Counted from the stretch's first letter, positions 1-9,158 are shown. The stretch is DNA of 64,000 bases from Actinomycetota bacterium (GCA_016235065.1 JACRMB010000002.1:186001-250000), one strand, 5' to 3'. Notes: generated by a model from the sequence alone, not told the origin. Numbers and translations are program-made.

Positions 1-2
1 AG

Positions 3-1028
3 AACCTCAAGTACGTCTACCAGACGCAGAACGAAGTCATCTCTTTCGCCTCGTCGGGCACCGGTGCCATGGAATCAGCCGTGGTCAACCTCTGTTCGCC
101 TGGTGATAAGGTGCTCATCGCCTCCTGCGGCAAGTTCGGCGAGCGCTGGCGAGACCTCTCACAGGTCTACGGCCTTGATTATGATTACCGCGAATACGAG
201 TGGGGGACAGCTGTGATCCCGGGCGATATCGAGGCGGCTCTTGCCGCCGACCCGGACATCAAGGCGGTCTTCGTCACCCACAGTGAGACTTCGACCGGCG
301 TGGTCAACGACATGGAGGCCATCGGCGCCGCCGTGGCCAAATCCGATGCCGTGCTGGTTTCCGATTCAATCAGCGGCATGGGCTCGTCCGAGATCAAGAC
401 CGACGCCTGGGGCATCGACGTGGTAGTCGCCGGTTCCCAGAAAGCTTTGATGATCCCGCCGGGGCTGGCCTTCGTCAGTGTCAGCGCCAAGGCCTGGGCT
501 CTGGTGGAGAAGTCCACCCTTCCCAAGTATTACTTCGACTGGACCAAGGCCCGCAAGGCCCTGGCCCAGGACAAGCCGACAACCGCTTTCACTCCGGCAG
601 TATCGCTGGTCGTCGGCCTCGACAAGGCACTTTCCATGATCCGTGAAGAGGGTCTGGATAACCTGTTCCAGCGGCATATCACCCTGGGCCGGGCCACCCG
701 CGCCGCGGTCAAGGGCCTCGGCCTGACCCTGTTCTCGCCCGATGATGACCGCTGCAGCTCGGTGACATCGGTGCTGGTCCCCGAGGGAGTCGACGAGGGC
801 AAATTGCGCACCCTGACCCGCGACAAATACGGAGTGCAGATGGCCGGCGGCCAGGGGCATATCAAGGGCAAGATCTTCCGCATCGGACATTGCGGCTATT
901 ACAACTACACTGACATCATCGTCGCCATCACGGCGCTGGAGCTGGCCCTGAAGGAACTGGGGCATCCGGTAGAACTCGGCTCCGGGGTATCCAAGGCGCA
1001 GGCGGTGTTCGGGGAGGAGATGGTTTGA
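3..1028 (+). CDS. class V aminotransferase (serine/alanine-glyoxylate type), 5' end cut by window
   Basis: PLP-dependent class V aminotransferase. The frame is open from base 3, and residues before the first ATG (base 69) match the family, so the true start lies before the window. The lysine expected to bind PLP is in GSQKALMIPPG (codon 441-443), preceded by the SDSISGMGSSEIK stretch typical of serine-glyoxylate and alanine-glyoxylate aminotransferases. The stop overlaps the start of serA (TTGA), so the two are translationally coupled. With serA as partner the likely role is transamination in the phosphorylated serine pathway, replacing SerC; serine-glyoxylate or serine-pyruvate transamination is the alternative. 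The fold is sure, the substrate is inferred from the neighbour. Confidence 0.88.
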   Translation, partial: NLKYVYQTQNEVISFASSGTGAMESAVVNLCSPGDKVLIASCGKFGERWRDLSQVYGLDYDYREYEWGTAVIPGDIEAALAADPDIKAVFVTHSETSTGVVNDMEAIGAAVAKSDAVLVSDSISGMGSSEIKTDAWGIDVVVAGSQKALMIPPGLAFVSVSAKAWALVEKSTLPKYYFDWTKARKALAQDKPTTAFTPAVSLVVGLDKALSMIREEGLDNLFQRHITLGRATRAAVKGLGLTLFSPDDDRCSSVTSVLVPEGVDEGKLRTLTRDKYGVQMAGGQGHIKGKIFRIGHCGYYNYTDIIVAITALELALKELGHPVELGSGVSKAQAVFGEEMV

Positions 1029-2797
1029 GCGCAGCTAGCAGGAGTAAAAGCGCGAGCAAGGGCAAGGGCGCCACGGCGGCGAAAAAGTCCGCGGTAAAAA
1101 AGTCTACGGCGAAGAAGTCAGCGGCAGCCGCAAAGGCGAAGAAGCCCGCGACAAAAAAGTCAGCGGTGAAAAAGACTTCAGTGAAGAAATCCGCGGCATC
1201 AAAAGCCGCAAAGCCGCTCGTCCTGGTCAAGGAGAAGATCGCCCAGAGCGGCATCGATCTGCTCAAGAAGGAATTCAACGTCGACGTCCGGCTGGACATG
1301 GACCAGGCCCAGCTCAAGAAGGAGATCGGTAAATACAACGCCATCATCATCCGCAGTTCCACCCGGATGACAAAGGAGATCATCGAAGCCGCTGACAACC
1401 TCAAGGTCATCGGCCGCGCCGGTATCGGCGTCGACAACGTGGACGTCAAGGCGGCCACCAAGAAGGGCATCATCGTCGCCAATGCCCCCCAGAGCAACAT
1501 CGTCGCGGCGGCGGAGCACACCATCGGCCTGTTGCTGGCCCAGAGCCGCAATATCGCCCAGGCCAACAGCTCGCTCAAGGACGGCAAGTGGGAGCGCTCA
1601 AGCTTCGGCGGAGTCGAAGTAGCCGACAAGGTGCTTGGCGTCATCGGCTTCGGCCGCATCGGCGTGCTTGTCGCCCAGCGTGCCCGCGGCCTGAAAATGA
1701 AAGTGATAGCTTACGACCCCTTCGTCAGCGCCGCCCGCTTTGAGGAACTCGGCGTCGAGGGCGCTGACAAGATAGATGACCTTTACAAGCAGGCGGACTT
1801 CATCACCGTCCACCTTCCCAAGAGCCCCGAGACCGAAGGTTTCGTCGACGAGGCTGCCTTTAAAAAGATGAAGAAGGGCGTCCGTATCATCAACTGCGCC
1901 CGTGGCGGCATCGTCAAGGAAGAAGCCCTGGTCAAGGCGCTCAAGTCAGGCAAGGTCGCCGGCGCCGCCATCGACGTCTTCGTCAAGGAGCCGCCGGTAG
2001 GCAATCCGCTGCTCGACTTCGATAACGTCATTGCCACGCCGCACCTCGGCGCCTCCACCATCGAGGCCCAGGACCGCGCCGGTACCATCATCGCCGAGCA
2101 GGTCGCGGCGGCGCTCAACAACCAGTTCGTCAGCAACGCCGTCAACATCGCCCCGGTCAGCCCCGAGGAGATGAATGTGGTCCGTCCGTTCCTGCCACTC
2201 TGCGAGCAGCTGGGACGTCTCATCACCGAGATAGCCGACGGGCCGCTTGAGAGCTTCGACATCACCTACCAGGGAACCCTGGCGGACTACAACACCAAGC
2301 TTCTGACAGTCGCCTTCTTCAAGGGCGCGCTGGAGGGAAAGGTAGAGGACACGGTCAACTACGTGAACGCCGAGGGCATCGCCGAAGAGCGCGGTATCCA
2401 GGTAACCGAATCCAAGAAACGCCAGGCCGTCGACTTCACTAACGTCATCACGGTGGTCTCGAGCGACAAGCGCGGCAAGCTGACTGTAGGAGGAACTACC
2501 ATCGGGCCGAAACATCGCCCCCGATTCGTCAAGATCTACCGCCACGACATCGACATCGAGCCGGGCCAGTACATGGCTTTCTTCCGTTATGACGACGTGC
2601 CGGGCATGATCGGCCGGGTCGGCACCCTGCTGGGCAGCCGCGGTATCAACATCGCCAACATGAACGTTGGCCGCAAGAAGCGTGAAGGCAAGGCGGTCAT
2701 GTCCGTGACCCTGGACAAGCCGATCCCCGAGGACGTGCTCAAGGAGATCAAGGCCGAGCCCGGCTTCGACGACATCACCTTCATCACGTTCGCCTGA
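1025..2797 (+). CDS. serA: D-3-phosphoglycerate dehydrogenase with lysine/alanine-rich N-terminal tail
   Basis: First step of serine synthesis: NAD-dependent oxidation of 3-phosphoglycerate. Start is TTG, overlapping the upstream stop, behind GGGGAGGAGA. Residues ~65-590 are a complete long-type enzyme: Rossmann motif GFGRIG, catalytic-site stretch INCARGGIV, the HLGAST histidine motif, an intervening ASB-like domain, and a C-terminal ACT domain (YDDVPGMIGRVG, INIANMNVGR) that in the family senses serine. Odd: the first ~60 residues are Lys/Ala/Ser repeats (KKSAVKKS, KKSAAAAKAKK) like histone H1 tails, which ordinary SerA proteins lack. Lon in this window carries a similar tail at its C-terminus. 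Followed by a strong terminator. Confidence 0.95.
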   Translation: MSAASRSKSASKGKGATAAKKSAVKKSTAKKSAAAAKAKKPATKKSAVKKTSVKKSAASKAAKPLVLVKEKIAQSGIDLLKKEFNVDVRLDMDQAQLKKEIGKYNAIIIRSSTRMTKEIIEAADNLKVIGRAGIGVDNVDVKAATKKGIIVANAPQSNIVAAAEHTIGLLLAQSRNIAQANSSLKDGKWERSSFGGVEVADKVLGVIGFGRIGVLVAQRARGLKMKVIAYDPFVSAARFEELGVEGADKIDDLYKQADFITVHLPKSPETEGFVDEAAFKKMKKGVRIINCARGGIVKEEALVKALKSGKVAGAAIDVFVKEPPVGNPLLDFDNVIATPHLGASTIEAQDRAGTIIAEQVAAALNNQFVSNAVNIAPVSPEEMNVVRPFLPLCEQLGRLITEIADGPLESFDITYQGTLADYNTKLLTVAFFKGALEGKVEDTVNYVNAEGIAEERGIQVTESKKRQAVDFTNVITVVSSDKRGKLTVGGTTIGPKHRPRFVKIYRHDIDIEPGQYMAFFRYDDVPGMIGRVGTLLGSRGINIANMNVGRKKREGKAVMSVTLDKPIPEDVLKEIKAEPGFDDITFITFA

Positions 2798-2817
2798 GCC
2801 AGTCAGGACCCCCCAAC

Positions 2818-2840
2818 CAGGGGGACACATTACTTAATTA
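2818..2840. repeat. interspersed repeat copy A
   Basis: CAGGGGGACACATTAC plus TTAATTA, identical over 23 bp to 43252-43274. It is followed by a second TTAATTA-type AT block. It resembles the GGGGACACATTAC elements often called REP-like and associated with Y1 (RAYT) transposases. No such transposase is in the window. Confidence 0.7.
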
Positions 2841-2867
2841 CTAATTAAGTACACACATAGAATGCAT

Positions 2868-2903
2868 CGAGAGGGCGGCCGAAGGCCGCCCTCTCGTTTT
2901 TTT
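2868..2903 (+). terminator. intrinsic terminator after serA
   Basis: A perfect 13-bp stem (CGAGAGGGCGGCC / GGCCGCCCTCTCG) with a GAA loop and seven T. It ends the aminotransferase-serA operon and separates it from the convergent gene at 2924. Confidence 0.93.
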
Positions 2904-2923
2904 ACAGTCAGGAGTCTAAGCCG

Positions 2924-3463
2924 CTACGGCAGGACCGTGAACGTTGAGTTCGGCCCTTCCTTGATGGCTCCGTCGCTCGCATTGACGATGGCCTTGTAGG
3001 CATAGTTGCCGGCGAGGCCGGGAGCTGCTGTCGCGGCCGCCCAGGTTGTGATGTTGTTGACTGTCGGCCCCCGCACCAGCTCGACTACCATGGGCGCGCG
3101 GCCGTTGATATCCATCTTCACGCTGTTCACGTTACCCTTGGTCCTCACCGTAAGGGCGATCGGGCCGCTACGTTCCACGGTCGTCGGATTTATCGACTGT
3201 TCTACGATCTCGACTCCGACGCCTGGCTGCGGTTCGACCTGGGTGATCGTCTGTACGTTGGTCACTGTGGCCACCGACTGGGTCTGTGCCTGGGTCGGTG
3301 TCGTCGCAGTCGGCGTTGTCTGGGTAGCCGTGGGAGTCGTAGCGGTCGAGGTCTTGTCCTCGTCCGACTTCATGCCCAGGAAGTAGGCAGCGGCGATGGC
3401 TGCGATGACCAGCACCGCCACTATCCCGATGGTCATGTACCGTTCTCTTTTTGTGAGCGCCAC
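2924..3463 (-). CDS. membrane-anchored Ig-like domain protein
   Basis: 179 aa, function unknown. Residues ~10-30 form one transmembrane segment (IGIVAVLVIAAIAAAYFLG), then comes a long Thr/Gln-rich linker (TATTPTATQTTPTATTP), then a ~90-residue beta-sandwich-like domain containing RGPTVNNITTWAAAT. The layout is that of an extracytoplasmic domain tethered by an N-terminal anchor. The next gene (3657-4265) is a paralog with the same GPT..NITTW/GGITTW motif and the same end (F.V.P). The ~190 bp between them hold no gene. Confidence 0.75.
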   Translation of the reverse strand: MALTKRERYMTIGIVAVLVIAAIAAAYFLGMKSDEDKTSTATTPTATQTTPTATTPTQAQTQSVATVTNVQTITQVEPQPGVGVEIVEQSINPTTVERSGPIALTVRTKGNVNSVKMDINGRAPMVVELVRGPTVNNITTWAAATAAPGLAGNYAYKAIVNASDGAIKEGPNSTFTVLP

Positions 3464-3619
3464 GATTGCCTCCCTGTAGGATTTCCGGCCATGCCGGCAC
3501 TAGGTCCGGATATGACCTGCGACTTTTTGCTACATTTCGCCCGCAGCCAGCCTTATCCTGCCACGGAGCGCGCCGGGCAGGATCCGGCAGCCTGATATGT
3601 GACCCCGCGGCACGACTCC

Positions 3620-3672
3620 GGGACACGACCCCAGGGACCGACCCCAGGGCACGATCCTAGGGCACGACCTCG
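3620..3672. repeat. short 13-14 bp tandem repeat
   Basis: Four degenerate units: GGGACACGACCCCA, GGGACCGACCCCA, GGGCACGATCCTA, GGGCACGACCTCG. The last overlaps the 3' end of the 3657-4265 gene, and a related unit lies just before. Confidence 0.7.
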
Positions 3673-4265
3673 AACGGTAGCAGGCTGGCGGACAGCCCGC
3701 CGGCGTCGGGAAGGACCTCGGTGCCATCGCTGGCGATGGCTCTGGCTCCGAAGCGCCAGCCACCGACCATCGGTGGCGCAGTAGTCACGGCCGACCAGGT
3801 AGTGATGCCGCCCGAAGTCGGACCCGCGACCAGGTTCACAGTCTGAGACACCGAGCCAGATGGCCCCGTGAGCCCCATGATGACCGCCGTTGCTTCTCCC
3901 TCGACTGTGACCGTGCAGGCCAGTGGAGCTCCCGCACTCACGGTGTTCGGCACCACGTTGTAGTCGATTATCCTCAAGGGCATGACCGGCTCGGGAGCTG
4001 GCGAAGGCTCGGGTTCCGGTTTCGGCGATGGCGGCACTTCCACCGTCGTATCCATGCCGGTGTTGCCCGCAGGCGATGTGGAGGAACCGGTACTGGTCTT
4101 CGCAGTAGTCCCATTGGAAGAGGTATCCTGCTTCTCATCGCCGCCGCAACCGCCCGCGCCAACTGCGAATACGGCCAGGATCAAGACGAGTATGGCTATA
4201 AAAAGCAGTGATACCGCCTGATGCCGATCGAGTCGCGCATGTGATTTTCGGGAACCGCTGTTCAT
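3657..4265 (-). CDS. Ig-like domain protein with N-terminal anchor, possible lipoprotein
   Basis: 202 aa from the ATG at 4265, chosen because AAAGGGGA precedes it; a longer frame begins 60 bp upstream. A hydrophobic segment (LLFIAILVLILAVFAVGAGG) ends at a cysteine (AGGCGGD), so it may be a lipoprotein with a non-classical lipobox or a simple anchored protein. A Ser/Thr/Gly linker and a Pro-Glu stretch (PSPKPEPEPSPAPEP) lead to a beta-sandwich domain paralogous to that of the 2924-3463 product (GPTSGGITTWSAVT). The function is unknown; both look like extracytoplasmic binding or spacer domains. Confidence 0.72.
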   Translation of the reverse strand: MNSGSRKSHARLDRHQAVSLLFIAILVLILAVFAVGAGGCGGDEKQDTSSNGTTAKTSTGSSTSPAGNTGMDTTVEVPPSPKPEPEPSPAPEPVMPLRIIDYNVVPNTVSAGAPLACTVTVEGEATAVIMGLTGPSGSVSQTVNLVAGPTSGGITTWSAVTTAPPMVGGWRFGARAIASDGTEVLPDAGGLSASLLPFEVVP

Positions 4266-4624
4266 GTCTTCCCCTTTGTCTGTTTGCTGAGTGTTCGTCT
4301 GTTGTCCGTTTTTTCCTGCCAGCATGAGTCCGGCGTTAAGGCTTTCACTACTATGATGGTCTCAGAGGCGAAAACTTACGCCCTGCTGCCGCTATGTCCT
4401 GCCATAATGCCCCGCCAGTCGACCGGCCGCAATGATTAAGAAACCGGCCATGCGGCTATATAAAGGAATCAGAAGCCCTGAATAGATAATCAGAGCTCCG
4501 AAAGGCGATCCAGCTTATCCGCGCCTCAATAAAGACTGTGTCCGGTTGCTCTATATTCGGCCGTGTCCGGTGTGATATCTTATTAGGCGTTATCCGGCCC
4601 TTGAAGTTCCCTGGAGGGATTGTA
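4266..4624. other. intergenic region upstream of hsp20
   Basis: No gene is supported here. It should hold the divergent promoters of the 4265 gene and of hsp20-lon. GTGTCCGGT occurs twice (4538-4546 and 4563-4571). I see neither a CIRCE-type nor a HAIR-type inverted repeat, so no heat-shock operator can be named. Confidence 0.5.
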
Positions 4625-5086
4625 ATGGCACCCAAGAAGCACAACCCGTTTGCAGATTTCGAACGGCTCAGTTCCGAGATCGAGGAGATGTTCTTCCGCT
4701 TCTACGGCGGCCCGCGCCTGCGGGTGATGAAAGGCGGCTCCTTCCAGCCGCTGGCCGACGTCTATTACGTCAAGGAGACCAATTCCGTCATCGTCAAGCT
4801 CGAGATCGCAGGCATCTCGCCCGACGACGCCCGCCTCACGGTTCAGGACAAGACCCTGATAATCGAAGGCTCACGTGTAGATCCCAAGCAGGAAGGGCAG
4901 AAGGTCTACCAGCAGATGGAAATCGACTACGGACATTTCAAGCGCAAGATCATGCTCCCGGTCACGGTAGACGCCGATAACGCCCAGGCCAGCTACCTGG
5001 ATGGCTTCCTGACCATAGAGCTGCCGGTGGCGGACAAGTCCGCATCGGCCATCAACCTGCCAATCACCGTCAAGGATAAAGAATAA
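4625..5086 (+). CDS. small heat-shock protein, Hsp20/alpha-crystallin family
   Basis: 153 aa ATP-independent holdase chaperone. The ATG at 4625 follows CTGGAGGG; the longer upstream frame has no RBS. The alpha-crystallin domain spans ~residues 45-140, with the family signature ending in SYLDGFLTIELPV (beta-9 G-x-L motif). The N-terminus (FADFERLSSEIEEMFFRF) is amphipathic, as in class A Hsp20. The stop overlaps the first possible lon start (TAATG), so chaperone and protease are co-transcribed, a sensible protein quality-control pair. Confidence 0.93.
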   Translation: MAPKKHNPFADFERLSSEIEEMFFRFYGGPRLRVMKGGSFQPLADVYYVKETNSVIVKLEIAGISPDDARLTVQDKTLIIEGSRVDPKQEGQKVYQQMEIDYGHFKRKIMLPVTVDADNAQASYLDGFLTIELPVADKSASAINLPITVKDKE

Positions 5087-7695
5087 TGGAAGGCAGCATG
5101 ACCGACTCCCCCCATATCATCAAGCCGGTTGACAAGATCCCGGATACCCTGCCGATCCTGCCGCTGCGTGAGACCGTCGTCTTCCCCGAGACGGTGACGC
5201 CGCTGGCCGTCGGCCAGGAGCGTTCGGTGAAGCTGATCGACGACGTCCTGCACAAGGACAAGATGATCGGCCTGGCCACCATCCGCAACCCCGAGGTCGA
5301 GACCGCCGGACCGGACGACATCTTTGAGATAGGCACCGCCGCCATCATCCACAAGATGCTCAAGGTGCCGGACGGTTCGCTACGCATCCTCGTCCAGGGT
5401 GTCAAGCGTATCCGAATCGTCAAATACAAGAAATCCGATCCCTATCTGATCGCCAAGGTGGCGCCGCTGGAAGACAAGGTCGAGATGACCAAGGAAGTCG
5501 AGGCGCTCTCGCGCAACCTTCAGAACGTCTTCACCAAGATCATCGGGCTGGTCCCGTACCTGCCGGAAGAGCTGCAGATGGCGGCGTCCAACGTCGATGA
5601 CCCGAGCGCCCTCTGTTACCTGATCGCCTCGGCGATCAAGATCCGGACCGAGGAGAAGCAGGACCTGCTCGAAGAGATCGACGTCGAGAAGCGTCTGCGC
5701 AAGCTGACCGTCATCCTCAACCGCGAGCTCGAGGTCTTCGAGCTGGGCAGCAAGATCCAGAACGACGTCCAGAGCGAGATGGACAAGAACCAGCGCGAAT
5801 ACTTCCTGCGCCAGCAGATGAAGGCGATCCAGGAGGAGCTGGGGGAGACCGACGAGATCGCCGCCGAGGTCAACGAGCTGCGCGCTCAGATAGACGAGCT
5901 GCAGCTGCCGGAGGAAGTCGACCGCCAGGCCCGCCGAGAGCTGGACCGCCTTTCGAAGATGCAGCCGGCCGCCGCCGAGTACTCGGTCATCCGTACTTAT
6001 CTCGACTGGCTGATCACCATCCCCTGGAACCGGGGCACCGAGGACATCCTCGACATCGTCCGGGCCCAGCAGGTGCTCGACGAGGACCATTATGACCTGG
6101 AGAAGGTCAAGAACCGCATCCTGGAATATCTCTCAGTCGCCAAGCTGAAGAAGGACATGGCCGGGCCGATCCTCTGCTTCGTCGGGCCTCCCGGCGTCGG
6201 TAAGACCTCGCTGGGCCACTCGATCGCCCGCGCCCTGGGGCGGAAGTTCATCCGCATCTCCGTCGGCGGCGTCCGTGACGAGGCTGAGATCCGCGGTCAC
6301 CGGCGCACCTATATCGGCGCCATGCCCGGCACCATCATCAGGGCCATCCGTGACTCCGATTCCAACAATCCGGTCTTCGCCATCGACGAGATGGACAAGC
6401 TGGGCGCAGATTTCCGCGGCGATCCGTCATCGGCTCTGCTCGAAGTGCTCGATCCGGAACAGCACTTCAGTTTCCGCGATCATTATCTCGACCTTCCGTT
6501 CGATCTGAGCCGGGTGCTCTTCATCGCCACGGCGAACATGCTCGATCCCATCCCGCCGGCGCTCCGCGACCGCATGGAGGTCATCGAGCTCTCCGGATAC
6601 ACCGAGGAAGAAAAGCTTCATATCGCTAAAAAATATTTGATCAGCAAGCAGACCGAGGCGAACGGCCTGGGCCCGAAGCGGATCTCTTTTACTGACAAGG
6701 CTATTCTAAGGATAATCCAGGATTACACCCGCGAGGCTGGCCTGAGGAATCTCGAGCGCGAGATCGGTTCGGTCTGCCGCAAGGCAGCCCGCGAGATCGC
6801 CGAGGGTAAAAAGGGCAAGTTCAAGATCGACGAGAAAGCAGTGGAGAACTATCTGGGCAAGAAACGCTACTTCTCCGAGGCGAAGCGGATGACCTCTGAG
6901 CCCGGCGTGGCCACCGGCCTCGCCTGGACCACCAGCGGCGGCGACATCATCTTCATCGAAGCCACCAGCATGCACGGCAAGGGCGGTCTGACGCTTACGG
7001 GCCAGCTGGGCGACGTCATGAAGGAATCGGCCCAGGCGGCGCTTTCGTGGGTGCGTTCTCATTCAGACGAGCTCGGCATCCCCAAGGATTATTTCCAGGA
7101 ACACGACATCCACGTGCACGTGCCCGCGGGCGCGGTGCCCAAGGACGGCCCCTCGGCCGGCGTCACCATGACCACGGCGCTGGCCTCGCTGGCCATCGGC
7201 AAGTCGGTGGCTTCCAATGTGGGCATGACCGGTGAGGTGACCCTGAGCGGCAAGGTACTGCCCATCGGCGGGCTCAAGGAGAAAGTGCTGGCGGCGCGCC
7301 GGGCGGGCCTGGACACCATCATCCTGCCGAGCGAGAACGAGAAGGATCTGGATGACGTCCCCGAGCACCTTCGCAAGACCATGAAGTTCATCCCGGTGGA
7401 AGAGGTGCATGAAGTGCTGGCGGCGGCGCTGCTGGACCATTCGCTGAAAATGAAGAAGAAACGTGTGACTGGGGGCAGGAAGCCGGCGGCCGCCGGTAAA
7501 ACCGCAGGCTCCCGAAAAGCGAAGGGCTCCGTCAAGTCCATCAGCAAGGCTTCTGGCAAATCCGCCAAAGCCAGGGCTACCGGCAAGACAGCCAGAAAAG
7601 CCTCTGGCAAAGGCGCGGGCAAGGTGAGCAACCTAAAGAAGGCTGCTTCACCGGTAAAGGCAGCAGGCCGCAAAAAGGCATCCCCGAAGAAATAA
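5086..7695 (+). CDS. lon: ATP-dependent Lon protease with lysine-rich C-terminal tail
   Basis: Cytoplasmic ATP-driven serine protease for misfolded and regulatory proteins. The N-terminal LonN domain begins LPILPLRETVVFPE, a coiled coil follows, then the AAA+ module (Walker A GPPGVGKT, Walker B FAIDEMDKLG) and the protease domain with its Ser-Lys dyad (Ser in PKDGPSAG, Lys in GGLKEK). The start is ATG 5086 (AAGGA at 5072) or 5098. Residues ~785-869 are an extra Lys/Ala/Gly/Ser tail (KASGKSAKARATGKTARKAS) resembling histone H1, absent from ordinary Lon. It could bind DNA or polyphosphate, but that is inference. Confidence 0.97.
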   Translation: MEGSMTDSPHIIKPVDKIPDTLPILPLRETVVFPETVTPLAVGQERSVKLIDDVLHKDKMIGLATIRNPEVETAGPDDIFEIGTAAIIHKMLKVPDGSLRILVQGVKRIRIVKYKKSDPYLIAKVAPLEDKVEMTKEVEALSRNLQNVFTKIIGLVPYLPEELQMAASNVDDPSALCYLIASAIKIRTEEKQDLLEEIDVEKRLRKLTVILNRELEVFELGSKIQNDVQSEMDKNQREYFLRQQMKAIQEELGETDEIAAEVNELRAQIDELQLPEEVDRQARRELDRLSKMQPAAAEYSVIRTYLDWLITIPWNRGTEDILDIVRAQQVLDEDHYDLEKVKNRILEYLSVAKLKKDMAGPILCFVGPPGVGKTSLGHSIARALGRKFIRISVGGVRDEAEIRGHRRTYIGAMPGTIIRAIRDSDSNNPVFAIDEMDKLGADFRGDPSSALLEVLDPEQHFSFRDHYLDLPFDLSRVLFIATANMLDPIPPALRDRMEVIELSGYTEEEKLHIAKKYLISKQTEANGLGPKRISFTDKAILRIIQDYTREAGLRNLEREIGSVCRKAAREIAEGKKGKFKIDEKAVENYLGKKRYFSEAKRMTSEPGVATGLAWTTSGGDIIFIEATSMHGKGGLTLTGQLGDVMKESAQAALSWVRSHSDELGIPKDYFQEHDIHVHVPAGAVPKDGPSAGVTMTTALASLAIGKSVASNVGMTGEVTLSGKVLPIGGLKEKVLAARRAGLDTIILPSENEKDLDDVPEHLRKTMKFIPVEEVHEVLAAALLDHSLKMKKKRVTGGRKPAAAGKTAGSRKAKGSVKSISKASGKSAKARATGKTARKASGKGAGKVSNLKKAASPVKAAGRKKASPKK

Positions 7696-7793
7696 CACGC
7701 AGTCCAGGTTTCGGTGGGCTCCCGGCCGCAGCTTTTACAATTCTTCATCTCCATCTTACATTTCCATTACATTAGGCAAATAGAATCCTGCCG

Positions 7794-7827
7794 TCCCCCA
7801 GTGATGCGGATCCCCCAGTGATGCGGA
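7794..7827. repeat. perfect 17-bp tandem duplication
   Basis: TCCCCCAGTGATGCGGA occurs twice back to back in the leader region of the DUF4405 gene. Confidence 0.85.
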
Positions 7828-7857
7828 ATTGTAAAAGTTCGAGCTGTGGAGGTGCGG

Positions 7858-8373
7858 ATGTCCGCAAAGAAGAACCTGGTTATCGATCTCATCGCTTTTG
7901 TCAGTCTGCTGGTCGTTCTCGATCCCCGTCTCACCGGTATTGCCGTACACGAATGGCTCTCTATCGCGTTTGCGGCGCTGCTGGTATTACACCTGCTGAT
8001 ACACTGGACCTGGCTTGCTAGCGCGACCAGGCGCTTCCTTAAGGCCATGCCTCTGACCCGCTGGAAGTTCGTGCTCAACAGCCTGATCTTCGCCGGATTC
8101 ACCATAGCCATGATGAGCGGTTTTATGGTCTCGGAAAGCATAATCGAACTGTTCGGGATGCGCCGCTCGGCTAACTTCAGCTGGCGCGAAGTCCACGAGA
8201 TCTCATCTAACCTCACCCTGCTACTTACCGGAATCCACGTGGCGCTCAACTGGGGCTGGCTGAAAAAGGCTTTCAGGAATGTTTTGCCTGCGCAGTTCAA
8301 ACGGCATCAAGCAACGTCTCCGGCGCAGCTTGTGCCGGTGTCAGTAAGTGATAATCGGGAAAGCGAGAGGTAG
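7858..8373 (+). CDS. DUF4405-like integral membrane protein
   Basis: 171 aa from the ATG at 7858, which has GGAGGT five bases upstream; an in-frame ATG at 7846 is less well placed. There are four hydrophobic segments. Histidines in or near the membrane (VHEWLSIAFAALLVLHLLIH, HEISSNLTLLLTGIH) match the DUF4405 / cytochrome b561-like pattern, suggesting heme binding and membrane electron transfer, although no redox partner is adjacent. Five bases separate it from the next membrane gene, so they form an operon. Confidence 0.78.
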   Translation: MSAKKNLVIDLIAFVSLLVVLDPRLTGIAVHEWLSIAFAALLVLHLLIHWTWLASATRRFLKAMPLTRWKFVLNSLIFAGFTIAMMSGFMVSESIIELFGMRRSANFSWREVHEISSNLTLLLTGIHVALNWGWLKKAFRNVLPAQFKRHQATSPAQLVPVSVSDNRESER

Positions 8374-8377
8374 ATAA

Positions 8378-8737
8378 ATGGGGAAGATCCTGACAAGGAC
8401 CGTGATCGTCATGCTGGTAGCCGGTATCATCTCGGCTGCAACATATTATGCTGTGCCGGTAAGCTCTGAGCCGCAGAGGGCTCGCGGAACCGCCTCTGAA
8501 ACTGCGCTCGTCGCAGAAGCGGATGGAGTAGAAATGCTGGCCTCTGAATCGGCTGACAGCCAGAGGGACGAATTCCATGCCAGTCCAGATGGCGAACGCA
8601 ATGGCCGCCATGGGGAGTTTTCCATCGCGGGCGGCCTCGGAGGGTTTCTCAAGAACGGCACGCTGTTCGCAGTGGCGGTACTCGGTGCTATCGGCATCCG
8701 CAGATGGCGAGGCGGCAAAACAGTAAAATCAATCTGA
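8378..8737 (+). CDS. small two-helix membrane protein
   Basis: 119 aa of unknown function. An N-terminal hydrophobic segment (VIVMLVAGIISAATYYAV), an acidic and Ser-rich loop, and a second segment near the C-terminus (NGTLFAVAVLGAIGI) ending in basic residues (RRWRGGK) suggest the loop lies outside the cytoplasm. It follows the DUF4405 gene by four bases, so it is probably its accessory subunit. Confidence 0.62.
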   Translation: MGKILTRTVIVMLVAGIISAATYYAVPVSSEPQRARGTASETALVAEADGVEMLASESADSQRDEFHASPDGERNGRHGEFSIAGGLGGFLKNGTLFAVAVLGAIGIRRWRGGKTVKSI

Positions 8738-8795
8738 TAATCCAGAAAGAACACCTGCATCACTGCAAGCTTTCATATAGTCGGGCCGCGAAACT

Positions 8796-8954
8796 ATAGA
8801 TGGCGACAAACAAGCCGCTGCTTGTCTTCCCACCTATACTCCTCTATAGTCAGTCAGACTCGTAAAGTGCGAGTCACAATGGTTTGAGTGCTGGTAGGTT
8901 CTTCTCCGAGGAATTCGAGTACTTTTACCCGAGTTGTTGGGAGGAGGAAGTATC
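8796..8954 (+). promoter_or_regulatory. probable structured 5' leader of the cold-shock gene
   Basis: About 160 bases precede the csp start, holding local inverted repeats (ACTATAGA.../...TCTATAGT; GACTCG...CGAGTC). Cold-shock genes commonly have long thermosensing leaders. The role here is inferred from position and pairing only. Confidence 0.4.
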
Positions 8955-9158
8955 TTGTCAGAAGGAACAGTAAAATGGTTCTCCGATCAGAAAGGCTTCG
9001 GCTTTATTGAGCAGGAGAACGGAAACGATCTGTTTGTACACTTTTCTGAGATCAAGAGCGAGGGTTTCAAGACTCTAGCCGAAGGCCAGAAAGTGACGTT
9101 CGATGCAGCTGAAGGTCCCAAGGGACCGCAGGCGACGAATGTGAACATCAGCATGTAA
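8955..9158 (+). CDS. cold-shock domain protein (CspA family)
   Basis: 67 aa single OB-fold nucleic-acid chaperone. The start is TTG 8955 behind GGGAGGAGG, which gives the canonical N-terminus [11 protein letters not shown]1 (KGFGFI) and RNP2 (LFVHFSEI) are both intact. It binds single-stranded RNA or DNA and melts structure. It is monocistronic, with a terminator 23 bases downstream. Confidence 0.96.
   Translation: MSEGTVKWFSDQKGFGFIEQENGNDLFVHFSEIKSEGFKTLAEGQKVTFDAAEGPKGPQATNVNISM

Noticed and set aside
366-965. Minus-strand 199-aa ORF inside the aminotransferase gene
   Set aside because: Antisense of a clearly conserved enzyme; a codon-bias artefact of high GC.
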